Positions 25,741 to 34,244 of a stretch of 64,000 nt of DNA are shown piece by piece; within the stretch, counting starts at the first letter, position 1, and each line of letters begins with the position of its first letter. Source of the DNA: CAZMNY01 sp964567745 (GTDB taxonomy: Bacteria > Planctomycetota > Planctomycetia > Pirellulales > Pirellulaceae); assembly GCA_964567745.1 (NCBI GenBank), contig CAZMNY010000001.1, forward strand, positions 62,001 through 126,000, read 5' to 3'. The position numbers and the translations under genes are program-made. The notes under the pieces are model-generated. The model was not told the origin of the DNA. It made no database searches and saw nothing but the letters and a program-made list of their open reading frames with translations.

Positions 25741-26976
25741 TTATCGCGTTGGATTTTCGTACCAGAAGACGCCCAAGTTGTCTCGTTCCTCGCAGCAGAC
25801 AACATCGAGGTCGCCATCCCCATCGACGTCTAGCAGTTGAATCAGGTCGAACTTAACACCTTCGCTGCCGCTGATTGTCGTCGAGTCCCAAACCGAGTCG
25901 CGCGGGGCGTTGCGGTAGGTCAGCATCGTCAAACCGTGAAAACCTCGTTTCCCCATGTTGTTGATCGAGTGCACCAAGTCAACTCGACCGTCCAAGTCCA
26001 TGTCGGCGGCGCGGACCGACTTGCCGTTCGGCGCGTCTTGGGAATTGCGGATACTCCGCTCAACCCACTCGCCGTTTGCTTTGTTCAAACGATGAACAAG
26101 AATCTTCCCGTTGCGCGTAGACGTGATCACCTCGACACTTCCATCCCCGTCAAGATCGGCGACGTCGAGGAACATGACTTCCATGCCTTTGCCGCCAATC
26201 AGGTGCTTTGGCCAATCGCGGTTCATCGCCACGGCTTGGGCGCCTGGATTCTCGAGCCACCAAACAGCTCGATTCGCACCCTTACGGTCCGAGACAACGA
26301 CGTCTTTGTCGCCGTCGCGATCCATGTCGTGTAGGTGCAGAGACATGATCCAGCCCGCGTCGCAGATTCGCTTGTAGCGGTACGCGGAAACGTCACGCCC
26401 ATCGTCGGGGGCAATGACCATACCGACCGAAGCGTTGCCGCCCTTTGAGCCGACGATCAGATCGGGACCTGCCACTCCGTCCAACTGCAAAGGCGTCGCA
26501 AACATCCAGGCCTGTTCGCCCTGGGTGCATGGTATCGCCACCGTCCGCCAACGGTCAGAATCCAAGTAGTCCGCCCCGTCTTTGGGTGCCCAATGGACGA
26601 ACATCGTTCGCACGCGACCCTCGCACGAACTGACGACATCGACCGCGCCGTCGCGATCCAAGTCGACGAACACGGCATCCTCCGGCGACTTGACCTCGCC
26701 AACCGTCACCGCTGGCCATTCACGTTTGGCCTTGGTCGAACCCGGATTGATGTAGACGCGGACGCGGCCGCCTTCCTCCCAACCGGTCGTCATGTCCAAC
26801 AGTCCGTCGCCGTTGACATCCGCCATCCGCACGCCATCCGCCCCCCGCGACGATCGGTCAATCGTGTGTCGTCGCCATGGCTTCGATTCGGCAGCCGATG
26901 ACTCTGCAGTCGAGACAGCGGCCGAGGCGAGAAACACGAAGACGAGCGGGAACTTGAGTGCTGTCATTGATGTCAT
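25741..26976 (-). CDS. secreted FG-GAP/VCBS repeat protein, seven-bladed propeller
   Basis: The 411-residue protein has a signal peptide (ALKFPLVFVFLASAAVSTAE) and seven repeats, each with a calcium-loop-like motif: ADVNGDGLLD, VDLDRDGAVD, LQLDGVAGPD, HDMDRDGDKD, ADLDGDGSVE, ADMDLDGRVD and LDVDGDGDLD. Seven such repeats would close a beta-propeller. The third repeat lacks the full DxDxDG loop. Proteins of this type are abundant in planctomycetes and act outside the cytoplasm, perhaps in binding; the role is unknown. The start may be 26976 or the second Met at 26967. It is divergent from the large TPR gene. Confidence 0.85.
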   Translation of the reverse strand: MTSMTALKFPLVFVFLASAAVSTAESSAAESKPWRRHTIDRSSRGADGVRMADVNGDGLLDMTTGWEEGGRVRVYINPGSTKAKREWPAVTVGEVKSPEDAVFVDLDRDGAVDVVSSCEGRVRTMFVHWAPKDGADYLDSDRWRTVAIPCTQGEQAWMFATPLQLDGVAGPDLIVGSKGGNASVGMVIAPDDGRDVSAYRYKRICDAGWIMSLHLHDMDRDGDKDVVVSDRKGANRAVWWLENPGAQAVAMNRDWPKHLIGGKGMEVMFLDVADLDGDGSVEVITSTRNGKILVHRLNKANGEWVERSIRNSQDAPNGKSVRAADMDLDGRVDLVHSINNMGKRGFHGLTMLTYRNAPRDSVWDSTTISGSEGVKFDLIQLLDVDGDGDLDVVCCEERDNLGVFWYENPTR

Positions 26977-27139
26977 TGCACGATTCGTCCAAGGGCAGTT
27001 TGTTGGGGCAGCCTCGATTTTACCCGAGAAATAGCGCCTGATGAACGCGTGGAAGCGGCGGACGAACAGCCCGTTGGCCGCCGATCAACGCCAGGCCCGG
27101 CGAACCGGCTGTGAATCTTGAGTCAAACTGCGAAATATG

Positions 27140-27169
27140 TTGACACGGCTTGCCGATTTCTAGTACAAA
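27140..27169 (+). promoter_or_regulatory. sigma-70-type promoter for the TPR gene
   Basis: A perfect TTGACA (27140-27145) is followed after 18 bases by TACAAA (27164-27169). It would start transcription near 27176, about 115 bases before the GTG start, and could also feed the regulator genes downstream. Confidence 0.5.
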
Positions 27170-27291
27170 CCCGCCGATTTTCCCCGTCCGCCCTATTGGC
27201 ATGCCCTAACAAAGTCGTTCAACACCTCGTGCAAAGACTACGACTCCGAACAACGAATGCGCTTTCGCGCCGCCCTCAACGCGGGGGCACT

Positions 27292-29745
27292 GTGCGCACG
27301 AATCTGTTGATCGCCGGCGCGTTGGGACTGGGCATCGTCGGACTCGTCGCATTTTTCTCGCTGCGACATCAGAAGGAATCGTTCAAGATCGAAGACGCCA
27401 CCGCCAAGGCGCTCAACGCGTTGGACGAAGAGGACATCGTCTTGGCGAGAGAGCTTGCGATAAAACTCAGAGAAAATAAGGCGCTCAGTTTCGAAGACCT
27501 TGGCGGCCCCGCTTTCGTACTCGGCGCCGCCATTTCGATCGACGCCGAGAGTCAACAAAGTCGACTCGAAAAACGCCGACACTACCTCGTCGCCTCGCGG
27601 TACCTCGACGAGGCGAAGAAACGCGGATTTCCAGCTGGACGCGAGAAGCAAGGTCTGGTGCTCCTCGCCGAATCGACTTTCAAGGCTCAACAATACGCGC
27701 TGGCAATTCCTCGCATCGAAGAAGCCATTCAGCGGGCACCCGAGCGCACCATCGAGTTCAATCGACTCTTGTCAACTTGTCATCAACACACGACGCCGCC
27801 CGATTGGGACGAAGCGCTGAAGAACATCGATCGGCATCTAACAGACAAACTTCTGACCCCTGAGGAGCGGAGCGACGCCGCACTCACCCGAGCGAGCATC
27901 CTATTCGAGATGGGCCGATACGAGGACTGTTTGAGCCAGCTCGACGCCATCAAAGACAATGCACAGCTCGGCGAGGCCATCGTGCTTCGAGCCCGGGTCG
28001 CCATTATCAAAGCCCGCGCGGAGGCCAAAAAAGAAACGCCGGATCAATCGGTTGTGCGGCAACTCTATTCAGCTGCTGCGGAAGCATTGCAGGATCCGCG
28101 AGTCCAGCTCAAGCGATCATCCGATCCCGCGCGGCTCGCCCAGTACCTGCTCGGCGAGTGCCAGCTGAAACTCGACGAGATCGAAGCGGCCTTGCAACAG
28201 TTCGCCCACGTCCGCCGAACTTACTTCGGCTTCCCGGAGTCGCTTGCTGCCGCATTTGAAGAGGCTGAATTGCTGAGGTACTTGCGACAAGATGACGAAG
28301 CGGTCACAGCCTATCGCGCGGTCCTTCGCGAAGTAAAGGAAGCCGGTTTGGAAGGCAACCCTCTGCTCTCGCTCAAGTCGCTGCGCAAACGGCTCGCGGC
28401 AGCATCGTCGGACTACCACGAGAGAAAAGAATTCGAAAACGCGATTTCCTTGGCTAGGTCGATGCGGATCGTATTGACCGAAGCCGAGTCGACGGGGCTC
28501 GAGGCCTCGACCTATCGCGCTTGGGCGGACAATCTCAGCGCGCACGCCGGCGAGCAACCTCTATCAGCTCAAGGCAAGATACGCCGGCAGGCCGAGGGCA
28601 AGCTCCGCAAAGCGGGCGAAGCCTACTCGCGACTGGCGGCGTTGCGGGTCGCCTCGCCAGAGTATCCGAACGACTTGTTCGAGAGCGCTGACGCCTACCT
28701 GCTGGGCAGTGATTTTCGCAAGACGGTGAAGATGATTGAGATGTTCTTCGACTCGCGGCCCCAAGACAAGATCTCGCTCGCCCTCGTCATCAAGGGTCGC
28801 GCGCTACTTGCCCTCGGCCGGCTCGACGAGGCGATCACTCCCCTGGAGCGATGCATTGCCAGACACCGCCAGTCGCCCGAAAGCTACCGGGCTCGTCTGG
28901 TTCTTAGTCGCGTTTTCAGCGAGCAGCAAGAAATTGCCAAAGCCAAGCAGACGCTTCGAGACAATCTCGAGAGCGAACTAACGCCCGACAGTCTGGTGTG
29001 GCGTGAGTCGTTATTTGATCTGGGTCGAATTCTCTATCTTGAGGCGACTCAGCATCTGGCTCGAGCCAGGGCGGCCGGCTTGACGTCGCCCGTCGCTCCA
29101 AAGCAAGCAAGGCCTCGCAACGATCTCAAAGCAGCCAAGGCGCTAGGTCAATCGTATCTGACGTATGGCGAGTCGATCCAGTGGCTGGACCATGCGATCC
29201 AAAGGTGGCCCGACGATTCGCGGTCCATTCACGCTCGCTACATGCTGGCAAAATCCCACGAGCATCTCGCCAAACTACCGCGGCATCGGCTGATTGATGA
29301 GCCGATTGAAACGACTCGAGAAAAACTCCGAGCGGAGATCATCGAGGAGCTTCAAACGGCGCATGACTTATATCAAGAGCTTGTGCGAGATCTCGACAAA
29401 CTTCAAGACACGGTTGAGCTGAGCGAGATTGAAGGCAAGACGCTGAGAAACTGCTACTTCTCCCGAGCCGATGTTCTGTTCGATATGGACCGATTCGAAG
29501 ACGCGATCCAAGCCTACTCGTCCGCGTCCAATCGCTACCAACACATGCCCGAATCACTCGAAGCGTTCGTTCGAATCGCGGCCTGTTACCGCCGCCTCGA
29601 CAACAACGATAAGGCGCGAGGCACCTTGGAGCAGGCCAAAGTCGTGTTGAGCCGAATCGGGGAAGACGCCGACTTCGGCAAAACGACAACCAGAAATTCC
29701 TTCGTCGCCTGGAAGGACTTTCTCGAGTGGCTCAGTCAAATCTAG
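27292..29745 (+). CDS. large membrane-anchored TPR protein
   Basis: From GTG 27292 the product is 817 residues: a short N-terminus, one membrane helix (LLIAGALGLGIVGLVAFFSL, about 5-24), then helical repeats to the end. TPR-like units include ALAIPRIEEAIQRAPERTIE, ALLALGRLDEAITPLERCIA and DMDRFEDAIQAYSSASNRY. The repeat region would face the periplasm. TTG 27118 in the same frame would add 58 residues before the helix and lies ahead of the promoter, so it is rejected. The gene ends 19 bases before the FlgN-like gene, so it may be co-transcribed with the flagellar regulators; whether it has any flagellar role is unknown. Confidence 0.8.
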   Translation: MRTNLLIAGALGLGIVGLVAFFSLRHQKESFKIEDATAKALNALDEEDIVLARELAIKLRENKALSFEDLGGPAFVLGAAISIDAESQQSRLEKRRHYLVASRYLDEAKKRGFPAGREKQGLVLLAESTFKAQQYALAIPRIEEAIQRAPERTIEFNRLLSTCHQHTTPPDWDEALKNIDRHLTDKLLTPEERSDAALTRASILFEMGRYEDCLSQLDAIKDNAQLGEAIVLRARVAIIKARAEAKKETPDQSVVRQLYSAAAEALQDPRVQLKRSSDPARLAQYLLGECQLKLDEIEAALQQFAHVRRTYFGFPESLAAAFEEAELLRYLRQDDEAVTAYRAVLREVKEAGLEGNPLLSLKSLRKRLAAASSDYHERKEFENAISLARSMRIVLTEAESTGLEASTYRAWADNLSAHAGEQPLSAQGKIRRQAEGKLRKAGEAYSRLAALRVASPEYPNDLFESADAYLLGSDFRKTVKMIEMFFDSRPQDKISLALVIKGRALLALGRLDEAITPLERCIARHRQSPESYRARLVLSRVFSEQQEIAKAKQTLRDNLESELTPDSLVWRESLFDLGRILYLEATQHLARARAAGLTSPVAPKQARPRNDLKAAKALGQSYLTYGESIQWLDHAIQRWPDDSRSIHARYMLAKSHEHLAKLPRHRLIDEPIETTREKLRAEIIEELQTAHDLYQELVRDLDKLQDTVELSEIEGKTLRNCYFSRADVLFDMDRFEDAIQAYSSASNRYQHMPESLEAFVRIAACYRRLDNNDKARGTLEQAKVVLSRIGEDADFGKTTTRNSFVAWKDFLEWLSQI

Positions 29746-29764
29746 ACAAGGTCGGAACCAAACC

Positions 29765-30232
29765 ATGAATAATCCGAACAACACCGCACTCGACGGCACG
29801 CCGCTGTTGGCCGAGTTGATAGGGCAAAAGCTCGGCATCCTGCAACAGGTTCAACAGTTGACCCAAATGCAGGCTGAGGCGATCTCGAAATCGGAACTTC
29901 AGCGCTTGATGAAAATCTTGGCCGCTAAGACTCGGCTGCTTCGCGGGCTCGAGGCAATCGGCGTGCAACTAAGGCCGTTTCACGCGGACGACCCCGAGGA
30001 ACGAAGCTGGGATAGCCCGCAAGCCCGCGCGGATTGCCGGCGCGATTCAGATCGTTGCAAAGAGATCCTCGTCGAAGTGATGCTCTCTGAACAACAATGT
30101 GAAAAAGACCTGGCCGAAAAACGCGACCTCACAGCAGCTCGCATCGACGCGGCTCATTGCGCCGCACAAGCTCGCCAAGCCTACGCCGGCAAGGTGGTGG
30201 CTCGACCTCAACTCGACATCTCAAGCGACTAG
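29765..30232 (+). CDS. FlgN-like flagellar chaperone candidate
   Basis: A 155-residue, almost wholly helical protein (LLAELIGQKLGILQQVQQL, then MQAEAISKSELQRLMKILAA and a long Lys/Arg/Glu helix around 95-140). Length, helicity and the L-x-x-K-x-x-LL pattern in the first half resemble FlgN, the export chaperone for hook-filament junction proteins, but no single residue is diagnostic. Position just ahead of the flagellar two-component genes supports the call. No signal peptide. The alternative is an unrelated coiled-coil protein. Confidence 0.5.
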   Translation: MNNPNNTALDGTPLLAELIGQKLGILQQVQQLTQMQAEAISKSELQRLMKILAAKTRLLRGLEAIGVQLRPFHADDPEERSWDSPQARADCRRDSDRCKEILVEVMLSEQQCEKDLAEKRDLTAARIDAAHCAAQARQAYAGKVVARPQLDISSD

Positions 30233-30303
30233 GTTTCGAACAAATTAACGTCACTGATCAATCCAATTCGCCGACCGAAAAACTACGCTCAACGAATCAA
30301 CCT

Positions 30304-31194
30304 ATGGTGCCAAGCAAACCGATGACCGCCCAACCGACTGCCGGCAACGATCAATTCGATCTTTCGCATATTCAAGGCGAAGATTACGACTTGGAAATCG
30401 TGCTCAACGCCTGGCACTCGGCAACAGACCGGCTGCAGCAGACACACATGACGCTGTGTGAAGAGGTGCGGCGTCTGTCCGACGAATTGGAATTCAAGAA
30501 CCAAGAGCTGGCTCGTGAAAACCGACTTGCCGACCTCGGCCGAATGGCGTCGTGCATCGCCCACGAAGTCCGCAATTGTCTGACTCCCATCACTCTCTAT
30601 ATGAGTTTACTACGTCGACGGCTGCCTCAGGCATCCGACGCCCACGAGGTGGTCGACAAACTCGAATCCGGCTTCACCGCCCTGGAGGCAACCGTGAATG
30701 ACTTGCTGCAATTCACTGCGAACCGAGAGCCCAACCGTCAGCCCTGCTTGATTCGAAATACTGTCGACGACGTCTGCCAATCCCTGTTGCCGCAATGCAC
30801 GGCGCAGGGAATCAGAACCCAAGTTGACGTCCCGCGACATGAAACGTTTTGGATTGATGACTCGATGGTTCGCCGCGCGCTGCTGAACCTTGTCCTCAAC
30901 GCGCTCGACGCCATGCCGGACGGTGGCGAGTTGGTGATCACTTCCTATTCTTCTCCGCAAGGGTTCGAACTGGAGGTGGCCGATTCCGGACCGGGCGTTG
31001 AAATCCAATCGATGCAGCAAGTCCTCGACCCATTCTTCACGACAAAACAAGGCGGCACCGGACTCGGACTCTCGATCGTGAGTCGCATTGCGGAGGCTCA
31101 TGGCGGCGAAGTCGCCATCGCAAACTGCCCGGAAGGCGGCGCCGCTTTCACATTGAGGTTTCCACGTCAGCCGTCCCGTGAGGCCGCCGCATGA
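30304..31194 (+). CDS. cytoplasmic histidine kinase of the flagellar regulon (FleS/FlrB-like)
   Basis: A 296-residue sensor kinase without membrane segments. A short coiled coil (about 40-75) leads to the H-box with phosphorylated His87 in IAHEVRNCLTPI, followed by the ATPase domain: N-box LLNLVLNALDAM, G1 DSGPGVE, and G2 GGTGLGLSIV. The normal Pro of the HEVRNPL motif is Cys. Soluble kinases of this layout next to an NtrC-type regulator control class III flagellar genes in FleS/FleR and FlrB/FlrC systems. The stop overlaps the regulator ATG (ATGA). The start is uncertain: ATG 30304 or ATG 30322; the in-frame ATG at 30157 would overlap the upstream gene by 76 bases. Confidence 0.85.
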   Translation: MVPSKPMTAQPTAGNDQFDLSHIQGEDYDLEIVLNAWHSATDRLQQTHMTLCEEVRRLSDELEFKNQELARENRLADLGRMASCIAHEVRNCLTPITLYMSLLRRRLPQASDAHEVVDKLESGFTALEATVNDLLQFTANREPNRQPCLIRNTVDDVCQSLLPQCTAQGIRTQVDVPRHETFWIDDSMVRRALLNLVLNALDAMPDGGELVITSYSSPQGFELEVADSGPGVEIQSMQQVLDPFFTTKQGGTGLGLSIVSRIAEAHGGEVAIANCPEGGAAFTLRFPRQPSREAAA

Positions 31195-32636
31195 ACCCCA
31201 TTGAATCAGAACGCGAAACCAAGGCTAGAACAATGCCCTCAACAGACACACTCGCCGCAACGGTTCTCGTCGTCGACGATCATCGCAACACCCGAGAATC
31301 GATGGCCGACATACTCCGCTGCGCAGGGCACGAGACGAGCACTGCGCCCAGCGCCGTCGACGCGCTGCAGATGATTGATCAGAACAGCCGCGACGTCATT
31401 GTCACCGACCTGCGAATGCCGGGCATGAGCGGCCTGGATTTTATTAAACGGCTGAATCAGCGAGGCGTCGACAGCCAAGTTGTCATGATCACCGCACACG
31501 CGTCGGTCGACTCGGCAGTCGAGGCTATGCGGCACGGCGCGTTCGACTACATCGAGAAACCGATCAACGCTGACCAGTTGGAGAATGTCGTTGAACGGGC
31601 GGTTCGACAAGCTGAACCCCGCTCGTCGATACCCGCACAACAACCCGTCGTCGCCGCCGATCCCATGATCGGCGAAAGCGAACCGATGAAACAATTGAAA
31701 ACTCAGCTCGCCCGAATCGCAGCAACGGACGAGACCGTTCTGATCACGGGCGAAAGCGGCGTCGGCAAGGAACTCGTCGCCCGAGCGATTCACAGTAAGA
31801 GCAATCGAGCTCAAGAGCCGTTGGTCAGCATGAACTGCCCCGCGCTGTCTCCACAATTGATGGAAAGCGAGTTGTTCGGGCACGTGCGAGGCGCGTTCAC
31901 CAGCGCGGACGCGCCGCGAGTCGGCCGATTTGAGTTGGCTGACAAGGGAACGATTTTCCTGGATGAAATCACCGAAATCGATACGGTCCTACAAGCCAAA
32001 CTATTGCGAGTTCTACAGGAACGGTGCTACGAACGCGTCGGCGATTCCCATTCAAAGAACGTTGACGTTCGAGTTGTGGCGACAACCAACCGTTGCTTGC
32101 AGACCGAAGTGACCGCGAATCGGTTTCGGCAAGACCTCTACTTTCGACTCAACGTCGTCCCGCTCCATGTGCCGCCGCTTCGAGAAAGGGGCGACGACGT
32201 CCTCTTGCTGGCGTCCCATTTTAGCCGGCAAACCGCCAATCGCCTGCAATGCGATCCTCTGGAATTGCGGCCCGACGCGCAAGAACTCCTACGATCCTAC
32301 CACTGGCCGGGCAACGTGCGCGAGCTTGAAAACCTGATTACGCGAACCGCAGTTCTCAATGAAGGCGGCATCGTCTCCGCGGATGAGCTTCGGCCTTGGC
32401 TGATCGAATCCGAATCATCTGAGACGCCCAATGAAAACAGCGCCAACGAAACACTGGCCGCCGGTATGAGTCTCCAGGATATGGAGCGCCAGTTGATTGA
32501 AGCCACACTAAAAAAATTCGATGCGCACCGAGAAAAGACAGCAAAAGCGTTGGGCATCGGGGTGCGAACGTTGACCAACAAACTCCGCAGCTATGGATAC
32601 GCCCCTCGAGCGAAGTCGCCCACGAAGGCGGCCTAA
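31191..32636 (+). CDS. NtrC-family response regulator (FleR/FlrC-like), sigma-54 activator
   Basis: The 481-residue protein has a receiver domain (about 24-140) with VVDDHRNT and phospho-acceptor Asp73 in VTDLRMPGMSG, an AAA+ domain (about 155-385) with Walker A GESGVGKE near 186 and Walker B TIFLDEI, and a C-terminal Fis-type helix-turn-helix (REKTAKALGIGVRTLTNKL). The sigma-54 contact loop at 234-239 reads GAFTSA rather than GAFTGA. It would activate sigma-54 promoters when phosphorylated by the coupled kinase; a candidate promoter with -24/-12 elements lies 75 bases after its stop, ahead of flgB. Confidence 0.9.
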   Translation: MNPIESERETKARTMPSTDTLAATVLVVDDHRNTRESMADILRCAGHETSTAPSAVDALQMIDQNSRDVIVTDLRMPGMSGLDFIKRLNQRGVDSQVVMITAHASVDSAVEAMRHGAFDYIEKPINADQLENVVERAVRQAEPRSSIPAQQPVVAADPMIGESEPMKQLKTQLARIAATDETVLITGESGVGKELVARAIHSKSNRAQEPLVSMNCPALSPQLMESELFGHVRGAFTSADAPRVGRFELADKGTIFLDEITEIDTVLQAKLLRVLQERCYERVGDSHSKNVDVRVVATTNRCLQTEVTANRFRQDLYFRLNVVPLHVPPLRERGDDVLLLASHFSRQTANRLQCDPLELRPDAQELLRSYHWPGNVRELENLITRTAVLNEGGIVSADELRPWLIESESSETPNENSANETLAAGMSLQDMERQLIEATLKKFDAHREKTAKALGIGVRTLTNKLRSYGYAPRAKSPTKAA

Positions 32637-32708
32637 TAGAGTCAATGAAAACCAGGCACAAATGCCCCTCAAGCGGCAGAATTGGCGGATGCAATCGGCA
32701 GATTTTGC

Positions 32709-32724
32709 CGGTTTGCATTTTGCG
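32709..32724 (+). promoter_or_regulatory. candidate sigma-54 promoter for the flgB operon
   Basis: GG at 32710-32711 and GC at 32722-32723 have the exact 12-base phase of -24/-12 elements, with TTGC at the -12 side. Transcription would start near 32735, about 115 bases before flgB. Two dyads just upstream, GGCA-CAAA-TGCC (32655-32666) and CGGCA-GATTT-TGCCG (32696-32710), are candidate sites for the regulator. Confidence 0.5.
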
Positions 32725-32849
32725 GTCCGCGAGAGGGGAATGATAGCAATCGTCGCTATCACAAACAAAGCAAGCAGTTACGAATCGTCCAATGCCAACG
32801 AGAGGTAATTGGCGCACGGGTTGCATAACGAGTTCAGTGGAGCGGCAAC

Positions 32850-33266
32850 ATGATATCCACAATGTTTGACAGCTCAACGATCCCCATGCTTCAGGAAGTC
32901 ATCGGTTTTGCTCAGGCAAGACACGAGATCCTGGCGGGGAACATTGCCAACATCGATACGCCTGGCTATCGCACGCGAGACCTGAATGAAGAAGTATTTC
33001 ACGACAAACTCAAAAAGGCGATCAAAGCAAGAGATCAATCGAGAAGCGGTGCGATCTCGCCCGGCATTGCCAAAGTCAAGGATGGCGATCCGATGCGAGA
33101 AGTCCGCGATTCACTCAACAGCGTTCTCTACCACGACGACAGCAACGTGAGTCTCGAGCACCAAGTCACCCAGATCAGCAAGAACCAATTCATGCACAAC
33201 CTCGCGATTTCGATCATGAACAGCCAGTTTCGTTTAATGGAAGCCGCGATTAGCGAACGCGTTTGA
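32850..33266 (+). CDS. flgB: flagellar proximal rod protein FlgB
   Basis: A 138-residue rod protein with the N-terminal rod motif ARHEILAGNIANIDTPGYRTRDL (shown in part by NIANIDTPGYRTRD, about residues 31-44) and the C-terminal helix NLAISIMNSQFRLMEAAI. FlgB joins the rod to FliE/FliF at the MS ring and is exported by the flagellar type III system. GGAG lies eight bases before ATG 32850. It is the first gene of the long rod/hook/export operon and follows a candidate sigma-54 promoter. Confidence 0.93.
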   Translation: MISTMFDSSTIPMLQEVIGFAQARHEILAGNIANIDTPGYRTRDLNEEVFHDKLKKAIKARDQSRSGAISPGIAKVKDGDPMREVRDSLNSVLYHDDSNVSLEHQVTQISKNQFMHNLAISIMNSQFRLMEAAISERV

Positions 33267-33362
33267 TTAATAGTCCACAAAGGGACGTTTCGTCGGTCAC
33301 TTTGACGAACTCGCTCCCTCCACTGCTCCGCCCACATCCGTAGCCAAGAGAGGAGTCCGAAG

Positions 33363-33785
33363 ATGGCATCCGCACTCGACATCAGCACGAGCGCTTTAGT
33401 GGCGCAACGAACTCAACTCGATTTGATCTCCGCCAACATCGCCAACATCTCCACCGTCGTTAATGAAGACGGAAAGTACGAGCCTTACCAGCCTCGGTAC
33501 GCGGTCCTTCAAACGGATAACGACGTATCGACGACTTCGGGGGCGAGTGGAGTCAAGGTGGCGACGGTGGAGACCGACAAGCGCGAGCCGAACTATCGGT
33601 ACGAGCCCGACTCGCCATACGCAATCAAGACAGGCAAGTGGAAAGACTACGTCGCCTATCCCAACATCAACATGACGACGGAAATGGTTGACGCGTTGCA
33701 GGCGACCCGCGCATATGAGGCCAACCTGGGCGTGATGGAGATCTCGAAGAGTTTAGGCCGGGAGACATTGCGGATCCTGGTCTAA
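33363..33785 (+). CDS. flgC: flagellar proximal rod protein FlgC
   Basis: A 140-residue rod subunit: N-terminal IDLISANIANISTV-like motif (LDLISANIANIST, about 20-32), middle MTTEMVDALQATRAYEANL and C-terminal helix typical of FlgC (ISKSLGRETLRILV). GAGAGGAG lies just before ATG 33363. FlgC forms part of the proximal rod with FlgB and FlgF. The order flgB-flgC-fliE-fliF is that of many bacteria. Confidence 0.93.
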   Translation: MASALDISTSALVAQRTQLDLISANIANISTVVNEDGKYEPYQPRYAVLQTDNDVSTTSGASGVKVATVETDKREPNYRYEPDSPYAIKTGKWKDYVAYPNINMTTEMVDALQATRAYEANLGVMEISKSLGRETLRILV

Positions 33786-33877
33786 GGCATGACGAACTCG
33801 ATTTGAAGCTTTGTCAAATTGGCCGTTGCAGGAACGGCCGTTACTCCGCTCAAACAAACAGTGGAACGCAACACGCT

Positions 33878-34177
33878 ATGAACCCAATTCAAGGCATAAA
33901 CCCGACAGCCGCGTCGCTTCCGCCGCTCACGCTTGATGGCGGACAGGCAGCCGACGGGCCGTCGTTCAAGGACTTCATGCTGGAAGCCTTGGACCACGTC
34001 AATTCCATGCAGCAAGATGCGGACAAGGCGGTTCAAGAGCTGGCTACGGGGGGCGACGTCAACCCCGCAGAAGTGCTCACCGCTGTACAAAAGGCAGATA
34101 TGACGTTTCGGATGATGCTGCAAGTGAGAAACAAACTTGTCCAAGCGTACCAAGAGGTTCGCGAGATTCGAATCTAG
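33878..34177 (+). CDS. fliE: hook-basal body protein FliE
   Basis: A 99-residue protein ending in the FliE core: FKDFMLEALDHVNSMQQDAD, then GGDVNPAEVLTAVQKADMTF and LQVRNKLVQAYQEVREIRI, with the usual C-terminal I-x-R-I type end. FliE links the MS ring to the rod. ATG 33878 is preferred; an in-frame start at 33803 would add 25 residues with no FliE similarity. Confidence 0.92.
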   Translation: MNPIQGINPTAASLPPLTLDGGQAADGPSFKDFMLEALDHVNSMQQDADKAVQELATGGDVNPAEVLTAVQKADMTFRMMLQVRNKLVQAYQEVREIRI

Positions 34178-34244
34178 CCGCTGGCGAAGAGATTCGCGCC
34201 CACGTCACATTCAATTCAACTAGTCATTGCTTCGAGGTTCACGG

